A stretch of DNA of 64,000 nucleotides from a halophilic archaeon. Its GTDB lineage: Archaea > Halobacteriota > Halobacteria > Halobacteriales > Haladaptataceae. Below are positions 33,459 through 42,052 of this stretch, piece after piece. The notes under the pieces are model-generated. The model searched no databases. It worked only from the letters and a program-made list of their open reading frames with translations, and was not told where the DNA came from. Location: NCBI GenBank assembly GCA_003298465.1, contig QNGA01000002.1, positions 248,001 to 312,000 of the forward strand, given 5' to 3'. Within the stretch, counting starts at the first letter, position 1; every line of letters begins with the position of its first letter. Both the position numbers and the translations under genes were made by a program.

Positions 33459-35021
33459 ATGACAAATCTTGTCACGAACGTCCGGTCGGTCGCGGCCGAC
33501 CACCCCGACGAAGCTGCGGTCTCCTACGACGGCCAGGACGTCACCTACGAACAGTTCTGGGCGCGTACCGGCCAGTTCGCGGCCGGGCTCGACGACCACG
33601 GTGTCGAGGAGGGCGACAGGGTGGCGGTGTACCTGCCGAACCTGCCGCAGTTCGTCACCGCGTTCCACGGGACGCTCCGCGCCGGCGGCGTCGTCGTCCC
33701 GATGAACCCCCAGTACAAGTCCCGCGAGATACGGCACCTGCTCGCCGACAGCGAGGCGAAGGTCGTCGTCACGCTGGCCGACCTCGTCCCCTTCGTCGAG
33801 GAGGTCGAGGACGACACCGCCGTCGAACGCGTCGTCGCCGTCGGCGAGGGCGAGTTCGAGGCGTTCCTCGGCGACGACGATCCCGCGGTCGTGGACCGCG
33901 CCGACGACGACGTCGCAGTTCAACCGTACACCAGCGGGACGACCGGCCAGCCGAAGGGCGTACAGCTGACACACCGCAACCTCGCCTCGAACGCCAGCGT
34001 CGCGGCCGACCTCGTCCCCGAGGGCATCAGACCCGACGACAAACAGCTCGGCGTCCTGCCGCTGTTCCACATCTACGGCATGACCGTCGTCATGAACGCG
34101 ACGCTGTTCAACGGCGGCGCGTACTATCCGCTCCCGCAGTGGGACGCCCAGCAGGCCGTCTCGCTCATCCAGGACGAGGAGCTGACGCTGATGCACGGCG
34201 TCCCCGCGATGTACAACGACGTCATCAACCAGCCCGACGCCGAGACGTTCGACCTCTCGTCGCTCCGACTGGCGGGCGTCGGCGGCTCCGGCATCCCCAT
34301 CGAAGTCCTGCGACGGTTCGAAGAGCTGTACGACGTGACCATCTACGAGGGGTACGGGCTGACCGAGACCAGTCCCGTCACGCACTTCAACAGTCCCGAC
34401 GCGGGCCGCCGGGTCGGCAGCATCGGGAAACCGCTCCCCGACGTGAAGGCGAAGATCGTCGACGACGACTTCGAGGAGCAGCCCCGGGTGGAGGAGGGGC
34501 CGGTCGACGAGGACGAGGTCGACCTCGACGAGATCACGGGCGAACTGGTCGTCGCCGGCCCGAACGTGATGAAAGGCTACGCCGGCCTGCCCGACGCCAA
34601 CGAGGACGTGTTCACCGAGGCCGAGGGCGACCGCTGGTTCCACACCGGCGACCTGGGCTACTGGGACGAGGACGACTTCTTCTACGTCGTCGACCGCAAG
34701 ACGCACATGATCAACACCGCGGGGTACAACGTCTACCCGCGCGAGGTCGAGGAGCTCCTCTTCGAACACGAGGGGGTCGCGGACGCCGCCGTCGTCGGCA
34801 TCCCGGACGACCGCCGGGGCGAGACGGTGAAGGCGTTCGTCGTGCGAGCACCGGACGCCGACGTCACGGCGGAGGAACTCAAGCAGTTCTGCCTCGACAA
34901 CCTCGCGGAGTACAAGCATCCGCGCGAGGTGGCGTTCGTCGACGAGCTGCCGCGCACGACGACCGGCAAGGTCCAGAAGTTCGAACTCCGACAGCAGGAG
35001 GTTGAAGAGCCGGCGGAGTGA
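33459..35021 (+). CDS. Acyl-CoA synthetase (AMP-forming), 520 aa
   Basis: This adenylate-forming enzyme activates a carboxylic acid to its CoA ester. The P-loop YTSGTTGQPKGVQLTH, the motif YGLTETSP, the hinge YVVDRKTHMINTAGYNVYP and the C-terminal catalytic lysine in TTTGKVQKFELR are all present. The ATG at 33459 is preferred to the GTG at 33444 because CTTTAGAA at 33427-33434 lies a leaderless distance before it. An acidic insert of about 15 residues (EEQPRVEEGPVDEDEVDLDE) is a halophilic feature. Substrate unknown; context suggests the ligand of the upstream importer. Confidence 0.92.
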   Translation: MTNLVTNVRSVAADHPDEAAVSYDGQDVTYEQFWARTGQFAAGLDDHGVEEGDRVAVYLPNLPQFVTAFHGTLRAGGVVVPMNPQYKSREIRHLLADSEAKVVVTLADLVPFVEEVEDDTAVERVVAVGEGEFEAFLGDDDPAVVDRADDDVAVQPYTSGTTGQPKGVQLTHRNLASNASVAADLVPEGIRPDDKQLGVLPLFHIYGMTVVMNATLFNGGAYYPLPQWDAQQAVSLIQDEELTLMHGVPAMYNDVINQPDAETFDLSSLRLAGVGGSGIPIEVLRRFEELYDVTIYEGYGLTETSPVTHFNSPDAGRRVGSIGKPLPDVKAKIVDDDFEEQPRVEEGPVDEDEVDLDEITGELVVAGPNVMKGYAGLPDANEDVFTEAEGDRWFHTGDLGYWDEDDFFYVVDRKTHMINTAGYNVYPREVEELLFEHEGVADAAVVGIPDDRRGETVKAFVVRAPDADVTAEELKQFCLDNLAEYKHPREVAFVDELPRTTTGKVQKFELRQQEVEEPAE

Positions 35022-35041
35022 ACCGACGACCGTGATCGGAC

Positions 35042-35464
35042 GTGACTGAGGACGGCGACGACCTGCTATCGGGAATCGACGCGGGGTTCGAGCACGAGTC
35101 GACGTGGGAGGTCGGAGCGTTCGAACCCCAGACCATCGCCGACGGCGTCGCGGTGAGTTCGACGCCGGAACTCATCGGCTGCATGGAGGGGACGGTGCGC
35201 GACGGCGTCACGCCGCTGTTGCCGGACGGCTACCGCATCGTCGGCGTTCGAATCGAGTGCGACCACCGCGCGCCGACGCCCGCCGGCGAGGAGGTCACCG
35301 TCTCCATCGAGGTCGAGGAGACCGACGCGACGGACGACAGACTCGTCTCGACGGCGACCGTCGCGGACGAGCGCGGGACGGTCGCGACCGGTCGGATGCA
35401 CCACGCGGTCGTGGACCGGGCGTCGTTCGCCGACCGCGTCGAGCGGCGTTTCGACCGCGGATAG
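35042..35464 (+). CDS. FlK-type hotdog thioesterase-family protein, 140 aa
   Basis: The protein resembles the hotdog-fold thioesterases of the fluoroacetyl-CoA thioesterase type: VSSTPELIGCMEGTVRDGVT in the first half, then a RIVGVRIECDHRAPTPAGEE strand containing the conserved His, then VSIEVEETDATDDRLVSTAT. Such proteins hydrolyse or protect from particular acyl-CoA esters. The GTG at 35042 is 20 bases after the acyl-CoA ligase stop, so they are co-transcribed and the enzyme may recycle CoA from the same substrate. Confidence 0.75.
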   Translation: MTEDGDDLLSGIDAGFEHESTWEVGAFEPQTIADGVAVSSTPELIGCMEGTVRDGVTPLLPDGYRIVGVRIECDHRAPTPAGEEVTVSIEVEETDATDDRLVSTATVADERGTVATGRMHHAVVDRASFADRVERRFDRG

Positions 35465-35594
35465 ACGGTCGAACGGCCCCACACCGTTCTCCCGGATGGC
35501 CTCGGCGTCGGCGCGGTCCAGACCGCGGAAGCCTGGGCGCGGTCCGCGACCGCGGGATCGTCGACGGCGAGCGGACGACCGAGGAGACGACGAC

Positions 35595-36665
35595 TTACAG
35601 CGGTTCGTCGCCGTCGACGATGCGTTTCGCGCGCTCGGCGAGCGCGGGCACCCGGTCCTCCATCCGCGGGTACAGCGGGTCGTCGCTGTTGCCTTCCAGG
35701 TACCGGCGGTAGAACATCTCGCCGAGCGCGGCGAGCTTGTACACCGCCAGCGCGCGGTAGAACCGGTCGTGGTCGTACTCGATGCCGGTCGCGTCCTCGT
35801 ACCGTTCGACGAGGTCGCGCCGGGTCGGATACGCGTCCGCCTCCATGAAGGTGGCCGTCAGTTCGGGGGTGGCGGGCGCGGGGTCGCCGGAGTCGCGCCA
35901 GTACGACAGCATCCAGCCGAGGTCCGCCAGCGGATCGCCGAGCGTCGCCATCTCCCAGTCGAAGACCGCCACTAATTCGGGCGGCGTCCCGGGCGCGAAC
36001 ATCACGTTGTCGAGCTTGTAGTCGCCGTGGACCAGCGCGTGCTCGTGGTCGGGCGGTCGGTTCTCCGCAAGCCAGTCGCCGACCTCCTCCAGCACCGGGA
36101 CGGTCCGTTCCTCGGCGGTTCGCTCGAACGCCCACTCCAGTTGCTTCGTCCAGCGGTCGACCTGGCGGTCGGTGTACCCGGCGGGCCGACCGAACTCGCC
36201 GAGACCGACCGCCTCGTAGTCGAGCGAGTGGATGGCCGCGAGCGTGTCGACCAGTTGCTCGCCGACGCGGCGGCGGGCGTCGGGCGCGGCGAACCGGTCG
36301 GGTTCGGCGTCCCGCAGCACGTCGCCCTCGACGCGTTCCATCACGTAGAAGTCGCTCCCGACGACCGAGTGGTCCTCGCAGGCGAGCACGGTCGGCGGGA
36401 CGGGGACGGCGGTGTCCTGGAGGGCGTCCATCACCCGGTACTCCCGGAGCACGTCGTGGGCCGTCTCGGCGGTCTCGCCCGGCGGCGGGCGGCGAACGAC
36501 GAGGTCGCGGTCGCCCCAGGTCACGAACAGCGTCTCGTTGGAGTGACCCTCCGCGTGATGGCGGACGGCGAACTCCCCGGGGTCGCCCAGCCGGTCCGCG
36601 AGGTAGTCGCGGAGCGTCGCCTCGTCGACGAGTCGGTCGAAGTAGTCGCGTTCGTCCTCGGTCAT
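35595..36665 (-). CDS. Aminoglycoside-phosphotransferase-fold kinase, ACAD10/11 kinase-like, 356 aa
   Basis: The ATP-binding start (FAVRHHAEGHSNETLFVTWG, DLVVRRPPPGETAETAHDVL) and the catalytic block ALVHGDYKLDNVMFAPG followed by VFDWEMATLGDPLADLGWML match the phosphotransferase domain fused to acyl-CoA dehydrogenase in ACAD10 and ACAD11. In that family, and in LvaA of the levulinate pathway, the kinase phosphorylates the hydroxyl of 4-hydroxyacyl-CoA. The brace Asp (HGDYKLDN) and metal Asp (DWE) are intact, so it should be active. ATG at 36665 is chosen; it is divergent from the ACAD-like gene 184 bp away, which points to a shared role. Confidence 0.82.
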   Translation of the reverse strand: MTEDERDYFDRLVDEATLRDYLADRLGDPGEFAVRHHAEGHSNETLFVTWGDRDLVVRRPPPGETAETAHDVLREYRVMDALQDTAVPVPPTVLACEDHSVVGSDFYVMERVEGDVLRDAEPDRFAAPDARRRVGEQLVDTLAAIHSLDYEAVGLGEFGRPAGYTDRQVDRWTKQLEWAFERTAEERTVPVLEEVGDWLAENRPPDHEHALVHGDYKLDNVMFAPGTPPELVAVFDWEMATLGDPLADLGWMLSYWRDSGDPAPATPELTATFMEADAYPTRRDLVERYEDATGIEYDHDRFYRALAVYKLAALGEMFYRRYLEGNSDDPLYPRMEDRVPALAERAKRIVDGDEPL

Positions 36666-36849
36666 GGGTGTCGTGTCGGCGTTCTGCAGTGTGACCGTAC
36701 GGGACCGGCGCCGTGGGTCCGGTCGTCCGTTCGCGTCGGCCCGCCGGCGTCGCGCCCGATTCGAGTTCGGTGTACGTCGAAGGTCGGCATAGTACTTGGG
36801 TCGCCGGAACTGGAGAAACCCTTTTGCGGAACTGCGGAGAGTGTGACGT

Positions 36850-38064
36850 ATGAAGTACGACGACCCGCCGCGAGCGCAGGCGGTCGCCGAGCGCGTCAGG
36901 ACCTTCGTCGACGAGGTGGTCGTTCCCGTCGAGCGGGAGATTCTCGGCGAGGGACCCGTCTCGGACGAGACCGTCTCCAGGCTCCGGGAGGAGGCACGCG
37001 ACCGCGAGCTGTACGCGCCACAGGTTCCAGAGGAGTACGGCGGCATGGGGATGGGGTATCGCGAGATGCTCCCGGTGTTCGAGGCGGCCGGACGGAGCCT
37101 GCTCGGTCCCGCGGCACTCCGCGTCGACGCGCCCGACGAGGGCAACATGCACACGCTGGAGCTGGTCGGCACCGACGACCAGAAGGAGCGCTGGCTCGGG
37201 CCGCTCGCCGACGGCGAGGCCAAATCGGGGTTCGCGATGACCGAACCGGCCCCGGGGGCGGGCTCGGACCCCAAGATGATACGGACGACCGCCGAGAAGG
37301 ACGGCGACGAGTGGGTGATCGACGGCCACAAGTGGTGGACGACGCAGGGGAGCGACGCCGACGTCCTGCTGGTGATGGCCCGAACCGACCAGGACGCCCA
37401 CCCCTACGAGGGCTGCTCCATTATCCTCGTGCCCTCGGACACGCCCGGCGTGCACGTCGAGCGGGACATCCCCCACGTCGGCGGCGGCGTGACGGGGCTG
37501 AGCCACGCCGAAATCCGGTTCGACGACGTTCGCGTGCCGAAGGAGAACCTGCTCGGCGACGAGAACGCCGGCTTCGCCATCGCCCAGCAGCGACTCGGGC
37601 CCGCACGGTTGACCCACTGCATGCGCTACTCCGGGATGGCCGAGCGCGCGCTCGACGTGGCGAAAGCCTACGCCAGCGAGCGGACGGCGTTCGACGGACC
37701 GCTCGCCGAGAAGCAGGCGCTCAGGTTCGAGGTCGCGGACGCCGAAATCCGGTTGCACGCCGCCCGCACCACGGTTCGTCACGCCGCCGACCGCATCGCG
37801 GCCGGCGAGGAGGCCCGCGTCGAGGTGGCTACGAGCAAGGTCTTCACCGCGAACGTCGTCCAGGACGTCGTCGACACCGCGGTCCAGATGTGCGGCGGCA
37901 ACGGCATCGGCAAGGACCTCCCGCTCGCCGACTTCTACGAGAACGTCCGCCAGTTCCGCATCGTCGACGGTGCCGACGAGGTCCACAAACGCGTCGTCGC
38001 CAGGGACGCCTTCGACGACGTCGATCCGGGCGAGGTCGAACACCTGACCCGGTACGACGAGTAA
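36850..38064 (+). CDS. Acyl-CoA dehydrogenase, ACAD10/11-like, 404 aa
   Basis: A flavoprotein of the acyl-CoA dehydrogenase superfamily: FAMTEPAPGAGSDPKMIRTT and the flavin-binding DGHKWWTTQGSDADVLLVMA, then LGPARLTHCMRYSGMAERAL and MCGGNGIGKDLPLADFYENV. The APDEGNMHTLELVG segment and KWW motif are specific to the ACAD10/11 group rather than to ordinary chain-length dehydrogenases. In that group the enzyme is thought to remove the phosphate placed by the partner kinase and give an enoyl-CoA. The partner kinase is divergently encoded just upstream. Length is that of the isolated ACAD domain. Confidence 0.87.
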   Translation: MKYDDPPRAQAVAERVRTFVDEVVVPVEREILGEGPVSDETVSRLREEARDRELYAPQVPEEYGGMGMGYREMLPVFEAAGRSLLGPAALRVDAPDEGNMHTLELVGTDDQKERWLGPLADGEAKSGFAMTEPAPGAGSDPKMIRTTAEKDGDEWVIDGHKWWTTQGSDADVLLVMARTDQDAHPYEGCSIILVPSDTPGVHVERDIPHVGGGVTGLSHAEIRFDDVRVPKENLLGDENAGFAIAQQRLGPARLTHCMRYSGMAERALDVAKAYASERTAFDGPLAEKQALRFEVADAEIRLHAARTTVRHAADRIAAGEEARVEVATSKVFTANVVQDVVDTAVQMCGGNGIGKDLPLADFYENVRQFRIVDGADEVHKRVVARDAFDDVDPGEVEHLTRYDE

Positions 38065-38286
38065 CCGTCGAGGAGGCCAACTCGCTACGTTCGGCGGGCA
38101 CCGCAGCGGTTGCACCGACCGTTCCCGTCCGTTCGACCACGTTCCGTCGCATCCGGCCGACGCTCCGGCCGGTCCGCCACAACACCACGTTACCGGGGAG
38201 TACAGTCCGTTACTGCCTCGAAACGTAGGATACAGAACCAGTTGTGCGGTCTTATATGCGGCCGGGCGACGTTCACTATATGCCAC

Positions 38287-38294
38287 ATTTATAG
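38287..38294 (+). promoter_or_regulatory. TATA element before the poly-glycine Tat protein
   Basis: TTTATAGG lies about 45 nt upstream of the ATG at 38336. Two further TATA-like strings, CTTATATG near 38248 and CTATATGC near 38276, precede it, so there may be more than one start site or a regulator site. Confidence 0.4.
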
Positions 38295-38335
38295 GTGGAA
38301 TCGTCGTAGGTTCAGCGCACCATTGGGTGTTGACC

Positions 38336-38923
38336 ATGGAGAACGAACAACCGACCAGCGAACAGACGACCGACGAACCGGCGGACGGATCGCGCCGTAA
38401 GTTCCTCAAGAAGGGCGCACTGGCGACCGGCGCGGTCGCGCTCGGCGTCTCGGGATCGAACACGGCCGGCGCACAGCAGGTCCAGCAGGACGTGCTGACG
38501 TACTTCGACGACTACCAGCCCGGCCAGACGGTCCAGGTCGTCGAACAGTTGCCAGCGAACATCACCGTGACCCTGTTGCAGTTACCGAACGGGAACACGG
38601 TGCCGGAAGTCGGCCAGCCCGACGACTACAACGGCTACGTCGTCCGGCCGGCGACCGGCCAGGGCAACCGGTCCTGGGGGGCCACGTACCTGTTCACCCG
38701 GGCGTCGATCCCCACGGGGAACCAGTTCCAGTTCGGGCCGACCGCGACCGTGTTCAGTAGCCAGCTCAGCCTGGTGAGCACGTCGTTCAGCAGCCAGGGC
38801 GGCGGTGGCGGCGGAGGCGGTGGCGGTGGCGGTGGCGGCGGAGGCGGCGGCGGTACGCCGACCACGACGCCCGGGGGCGGCACGACGACTACCACGACCA
38901 CCGAGGGCGGCGGCGGTAGCTAA
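38336..38923 (+). CDS. Tat-exported protein with a 19-residue poly-glycine run, 195 aa
   Basis: The N-terminus has a Tat motif (GSRRKFLKKGALATGAVALG) and a probable AxA cleavage site (TAGAQQ), with no lipobox. A compact domain of about 110 residues follows (VLTYFDDYQPGQTVQVVEQL, PDDYNGYVVRPATGQGNRSW). It is followed by 19 consecutive Gly codons (residues 155-173, at 38798-38854), then Thr/Gly-rich TPTTTPGGGTTTTTTTEGGG. The Gly/Thr tail resembles a wall-spanning or glycosylated linker, but no C-terminal anchor (such as PGF-CTERM) follows. I do not recognise the central domain. Repeated GGC/GGT/GGA codons may make the run length unstable. Confidence 0.75.
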   Translation: MENEQPTSEQTTDEPADGSRRKFLKKGALATGAVALGVSGSNTAGAQQVQQDVLTYFDDYQPGQTVQVVEQLPANITVTLLQLPNGNTVPEVGQPDDYNGYVVRPATGQGNRSWGATYLFTRASIPTGNQFQFGPTATVFSSQLSLVSTSFSSQGGGGGGGGGGGGGGGGGGGTPTTTPGGGTTTTTTTEGGGGS

Positions 38924-39090
38924 CCCGACCCGTTGACGTGCTCGTCTTTTGTCGGACGCGGAACAACTAGCGGCTGTGACGCGAATCCAGGCTCGCACTC
39001 CGTCCGCACGCGACACGGACACCGATCGACTCGGCGTCGACGACGCACCGGGGTCCTCCGCACGGTCGGCTGAGGACGAGCGGCGGGCGG

Positions 39091-39663
39091 TTACTGTCCG
39101 CTGTCCGTCCGCCGAACGTGCGCGATACCGGGCGCACCGTCGACGAGCCAGAGCGCGAACGCCAGCAGGTACGGCACCGAGTAGACGGCGAGAAAGAGCA
39201 GATGCTTCGTGGTCAGTACGGACTGGAAGAACTCGCCGAAGATGCGGTCGATTCGACCGAACAGCGTCGTCTCGTGGCCGTACGGGGGAAGTGTGACGAC
39301 GGGCCAGAGGAGTCGGTCGAGCGGCGAGACACCGCGCTTGGGCACCGCCAGAATCGCGTCGCCGAGGAGGTGCGACCAGTATCCGGCGGTGAACGCGACG
39401 CCCACGTCGAATCGGCTCCGAGAAGCCGTCACGGCGAGGACGCCCAGACCGACCGGGACGGCGACGAGTATCGAGTGCGCCACCGAGTACCCCTGCGGAA
39501 AGAGACCGAGCCCCCACGAGAGCGGCTTGTCGACGAGGTCCGGCAGCTGCGTTCCGAACAGCAACGCTACGACGACCGCTGGACCCGCGGGCGGGTCGCG
39601 TGTCACGAGCCGATGGCCGAGCGAGTACAGGACGTAGCCGAAGGCGGCGTGGCCCCACGGCAT
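39091..39663 (-). CDS. DUF457/YdjM-type membrane protein, 190 aa
   Basis: The protein starts MPWGHAAFGYVLYSLGHRLV and carries QLPDLVDKPLSWGLGLFPQG, then YSVAHSILVAVPVG and FTAGYWSHLLGDAI. The conserved His and Asp (GHAAF, QLPDLVDK, AHS, SHLLGD) are those of the YdjM/DUF457 inner-membrane metal-dependent-hydrolase group. About four helices are predicted. ATG at 39663 is preferred to the upstream start at 39837 because the longer frame adds only Arg-rich low-complexity sequence. The substrate, if any, is unknown. Confidence 0.8.
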   Translation of the reverse strand: MPWGHAAFGYVLYSLGHRLVTRDPPAGPAVVVALLFGTQLPDLVDKPLSWGLGLFPQGYSVAHSILVAVPVGLGVLAVTASRSRFDVGVAFTAGYWSHLLGDAILAVPKRGVSPLDRLLWPVVTLPPYGHETTLFGRIDRIFGEFFQSVLTTKHLLFLAVYSVPYLLAFALWLVDGAPGIAHVRRTDSGQ

Positions 39664-40175
39664 CACGGCGACATCACCGTCCGTCGCGTATCCTCGGTAC
39701 ACGGCGAACCGGCGATATCGGGACCGACTGCGCGACCGGGGTCTTCGTCCGGGAGTCTCATCGCCAACGAGTAGCGACCCGAGACGGAAAAGTACACACC
39801 ATCGCCGGTGTTCGGTCGTTAGAGGTCGACGATTCACGGGGACTGCTGGCCCGTCGAGAGGGGGAAATCGCCGAGCGCAAGCTACTGCGCCGCTGGAACG
39901 GCGAAGTCCGTTCCCAGTGGGCGAGGACGCAGGGGGTCCACTACGACCGTAACCCGACGTGACGTCACCGCCGAACGCTCGTCAGTCCAGTGGTCAGACA
40001 ACTGCGCCGGGATGGCCACGACCGACTCCAGCAGCGGACAACGCGTCGGACCGGAAATCACCACCGGAGCGGTCGGGCAATCGGACGCCACGGTACCAGA
40101 AGAGCGAGTGGCCCGTGGGCGACTCCTGGCCCGCAGTACTCGACGACGCGGTCGGGCGACAGCGAAACGGAGAGC
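39664..40175. other. 512-bp gap with no supported gene
   Basis: Frames crossing the gap are Arg/Ser/Thr-rich and lack domains. No RNA gene or repeat was recognised. It separates the DUF457-type gene from the start of the lower-GC island. Confidence 0.5.
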
Positions 40176-41153
40176 CTACTCCGCCAGAAGGAACGGGCCG
40201 GTCGAGACGGTACGCTCGGCAACGACAGCCAGCGGGAGGACGTACACACCGAGGAGAACGCTCGGGGTCATGATTATCGGGATGGTCAACGCGGCTATCG
40301 GACGAATGTACGGTTCCGGAACTTTGACTCCTCCACCCGAAGTGTAGAAAAGGAGCAGCAGTATCGATATGAGAATCGACGGGATACCCGTGTAAACGAT
40401 GTACCGTGAGAGACCGGCGAGCTGTTGCTGGATGGTCAGAGTTTTGAAATGCTGTCGGGCGACGGGCACTGCCTCGAGTATCACCGAAACGTCCTCCAGT
40501 ATCGCCGAAATACGCTCGGGAAGAGAGCTCAGATCGGCTCGAAGCTGTTCCACAGCTACTGTGTTTTGTACGTACGTCTCGTGTGAAAGCGCCGATACGA
40601 TGTAGAGGGTTTCCGTCCGCTCGTCCTTCGCGAGGTTCTCTATGAACTTCGAGTAGTTCTGAAGTGATAGCGCGCACTCTTCGATCGCCTCGTGGTGCTT
40701 TGGATCGACCGTGTCGGCACTTTCGACGAGTTCCTCCGAGCGCGTATAGAGTGCACGCGCGATTACCGCCAAGAACTCCTGTGGATTCACCGGCGGCCTC
40801 GGGTCGTCCGTGACGTCTCGTATCTGCTGGCGGAAACTGACAGTCCCCCGTAGCCGTCTCTTGATTTCGGGCGGAGAGGCGAACATTCGCGATAGAATGA
40901 GTTGGTTGATAGAAAGCGTCACCGTGAAAAGCGTCAGTTGGCCGGCGATGATACCACCGAGTAGCGTGGGCATCGAACTCGACGGACCGACTTCGAGAAC
41001 GTTAAACTCGATCAGAAGGATGGTCAGCGCCCATATCAGCCCGAGCACCAAACCGGCGATCAGAAGCCGGTGCCCGCGAAACAGCAGCCACTCGGTCAAA
41101 GCGAACTCACCCTCCTGTAACGAGGGCTCGCTGTCGAGCGACGTTTCGCGCAT
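40176..41153 (-). CDS. Haloarchaeal membrane protein of unknown function, 325 aa
   Basis: The ATG at 41153 opens MRETSLDSEPSLQEGEFALT. Two helices follow near residues 33-90 (LLIAGLVLGLIWALTILLIE, LGGIIAGQLTLFTVTLSINQ), then a long helical soluble segment (about 95-240) with conserved-looking DVTDDPRPPVNPQEFLAVIA, and two more helices at the C-terminus. The layout (two helices, a large helical domain, two helices) is seen in unassigned haloarchaeal membrane proteins. GC content is lower than in the upstream half of the window. The longer frame to 41399 has no support. Function unknown. Confidence 0.65.
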   Translation of the reverse strand: MRETSLDSEPSLQEGEFALTEWLLFRGHRLLIAGLVLGLIWALTILLIEFNVLEVGPSSSMPTLLGGIIAGQLTLFTVTLSINQLILSRMFASPPEIKRRLRGTVSFRQQIRDVTDDPRPPVNPQEFLAVIARALYTRSEELVESADTVDPKHHEAIEECALSLQNYSKFIENLAKDERTETLYIVSALSHETYVQNTVAVEQLRADLSSLPERISAILEDVSVILEAVPVARQHFKTLTIQQQLAGLSRYIVYTGIPSILISILLLLFYTSGGGVKVPEPYIRPIAALTIPIIMTPSVLLGVYVLPLAVVAERTVSTGPFLLAE

Positions 41154-42052
41154 AGAAACTGCTAGTGAGGGAAATGTATGAATGCTACTGACGAGCTCGA
41201 AGAGGAGAAGAAATTCTACCGAACGGTAGAGTAGTATCGGCGAAGACGGTGACGACGAATCAACTGACTGGTTCTCTACATGAATGCGTCTTCGGCAGTG
41301 TACCGGGCGTAAATTAGGGGAACCCACACTCACTCGTTTAGAAAGCACAGTTTCGTGCTCCGTAACTGCGGAAAGTCGAATTAGTACGCACGATTTCACG
41401 ACGGAGTTGTAGTCGCGTCGTACCCATCGTCGTGTGAGGGAGTGAGACCGGGCACAGCGGTCAACGGGTCTCTGGGACTCCCTCGGTCTTACTCACGCAG
41501 AGGAATTCCCGGCACTGCCATCGATTGCTCCGTCACGTGCCGGTCACAGAAACTGTGTATCAGCCTCGCTGATTCGGCGTCGAACGACGCCACGTTTGGA
41601 TAGGCGGCGGAAAACCGTCCACGGCGTCGCCGAACCCGTGCATGATAAACGTGTGATAACTAGTCGGTCTACTACAAGAATTCCCTTGTCCTGTCAGGTG
41701 GTCGTAGGTGGGGTTCGACCTCCGCGCGCACCGAGTCCGAGGGGACCCCGGTCAAAGGGAGAGGCCGGCGTGGGCTACATCGCCGAGACTCCGCTCGTTT
41801 CGAACCGGGAGTTTCGACGGAAACCAGCCGTTCGCTGGCGGATACGTGGAGGATACCCTAAAACCTCGTTCTAATCGGAACCGCTAACTGTTGCTTGACA
41901 TTACAGTGAACCTGTTCCCATCTTCACTCACTCACCGACCTGCTCCATTAGAGATACAGCGAAGGAGCGAGTCCGAACTGGAGGAGCGGGATTTCGGAAT
42001 CCAGTGAGAATTCGGCGGTATCTATTAGGCTATTTCCCTTCAAGAGACAGTA
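41154..42052. other. 899-bp low-coding region upstream of the GCS2 gene
   Basis: No convincing gene was found. A plus-strand frame at 41596-41874 (92 codons) is Arg/Pro-rich and unlike the neighbouring proteins. GGTTCGACC at about 41717 resembles a tRNA T-loop but the stem does not close. AT-rich strings near 42010-42035 probably supply the promoter of the gene at 42053. Sequence is less GC-rich than the rest, in keeping with an acquired or decaying segment. Confidence 0.5.

Noticed and set aside
35230..38463. Minus-strand open frame of 1077 codons
   Set aside because: It is a shadow of the thioesterase, kinase and ACAD-like genes: Arg-rich, low complexity, no domains, while the real genes carry clear catalytic motifs in other frames.
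38798..38854. GGC/GGT/GGA run as a possible CRISPR or satellite array
   Set aside because: It is in frame with the Tat-exported protein and encodes only glycine; there are no spacers.
41705..41730. tRNA-like T-arm (GGTTCGACC)
   Set aside because: The stem has a mismatch, the base after the loop is not the required C, and no acceptor or anticodon stem could be drawn.
41596..41874. 92-codon frame in the low-coding region, considered as a transposase remnant
   Set aside because: No transposase motif or terminal repeats were found, and the composition is Arg/Pro-rich. It could not be supported as a gene or an insertion sequence.
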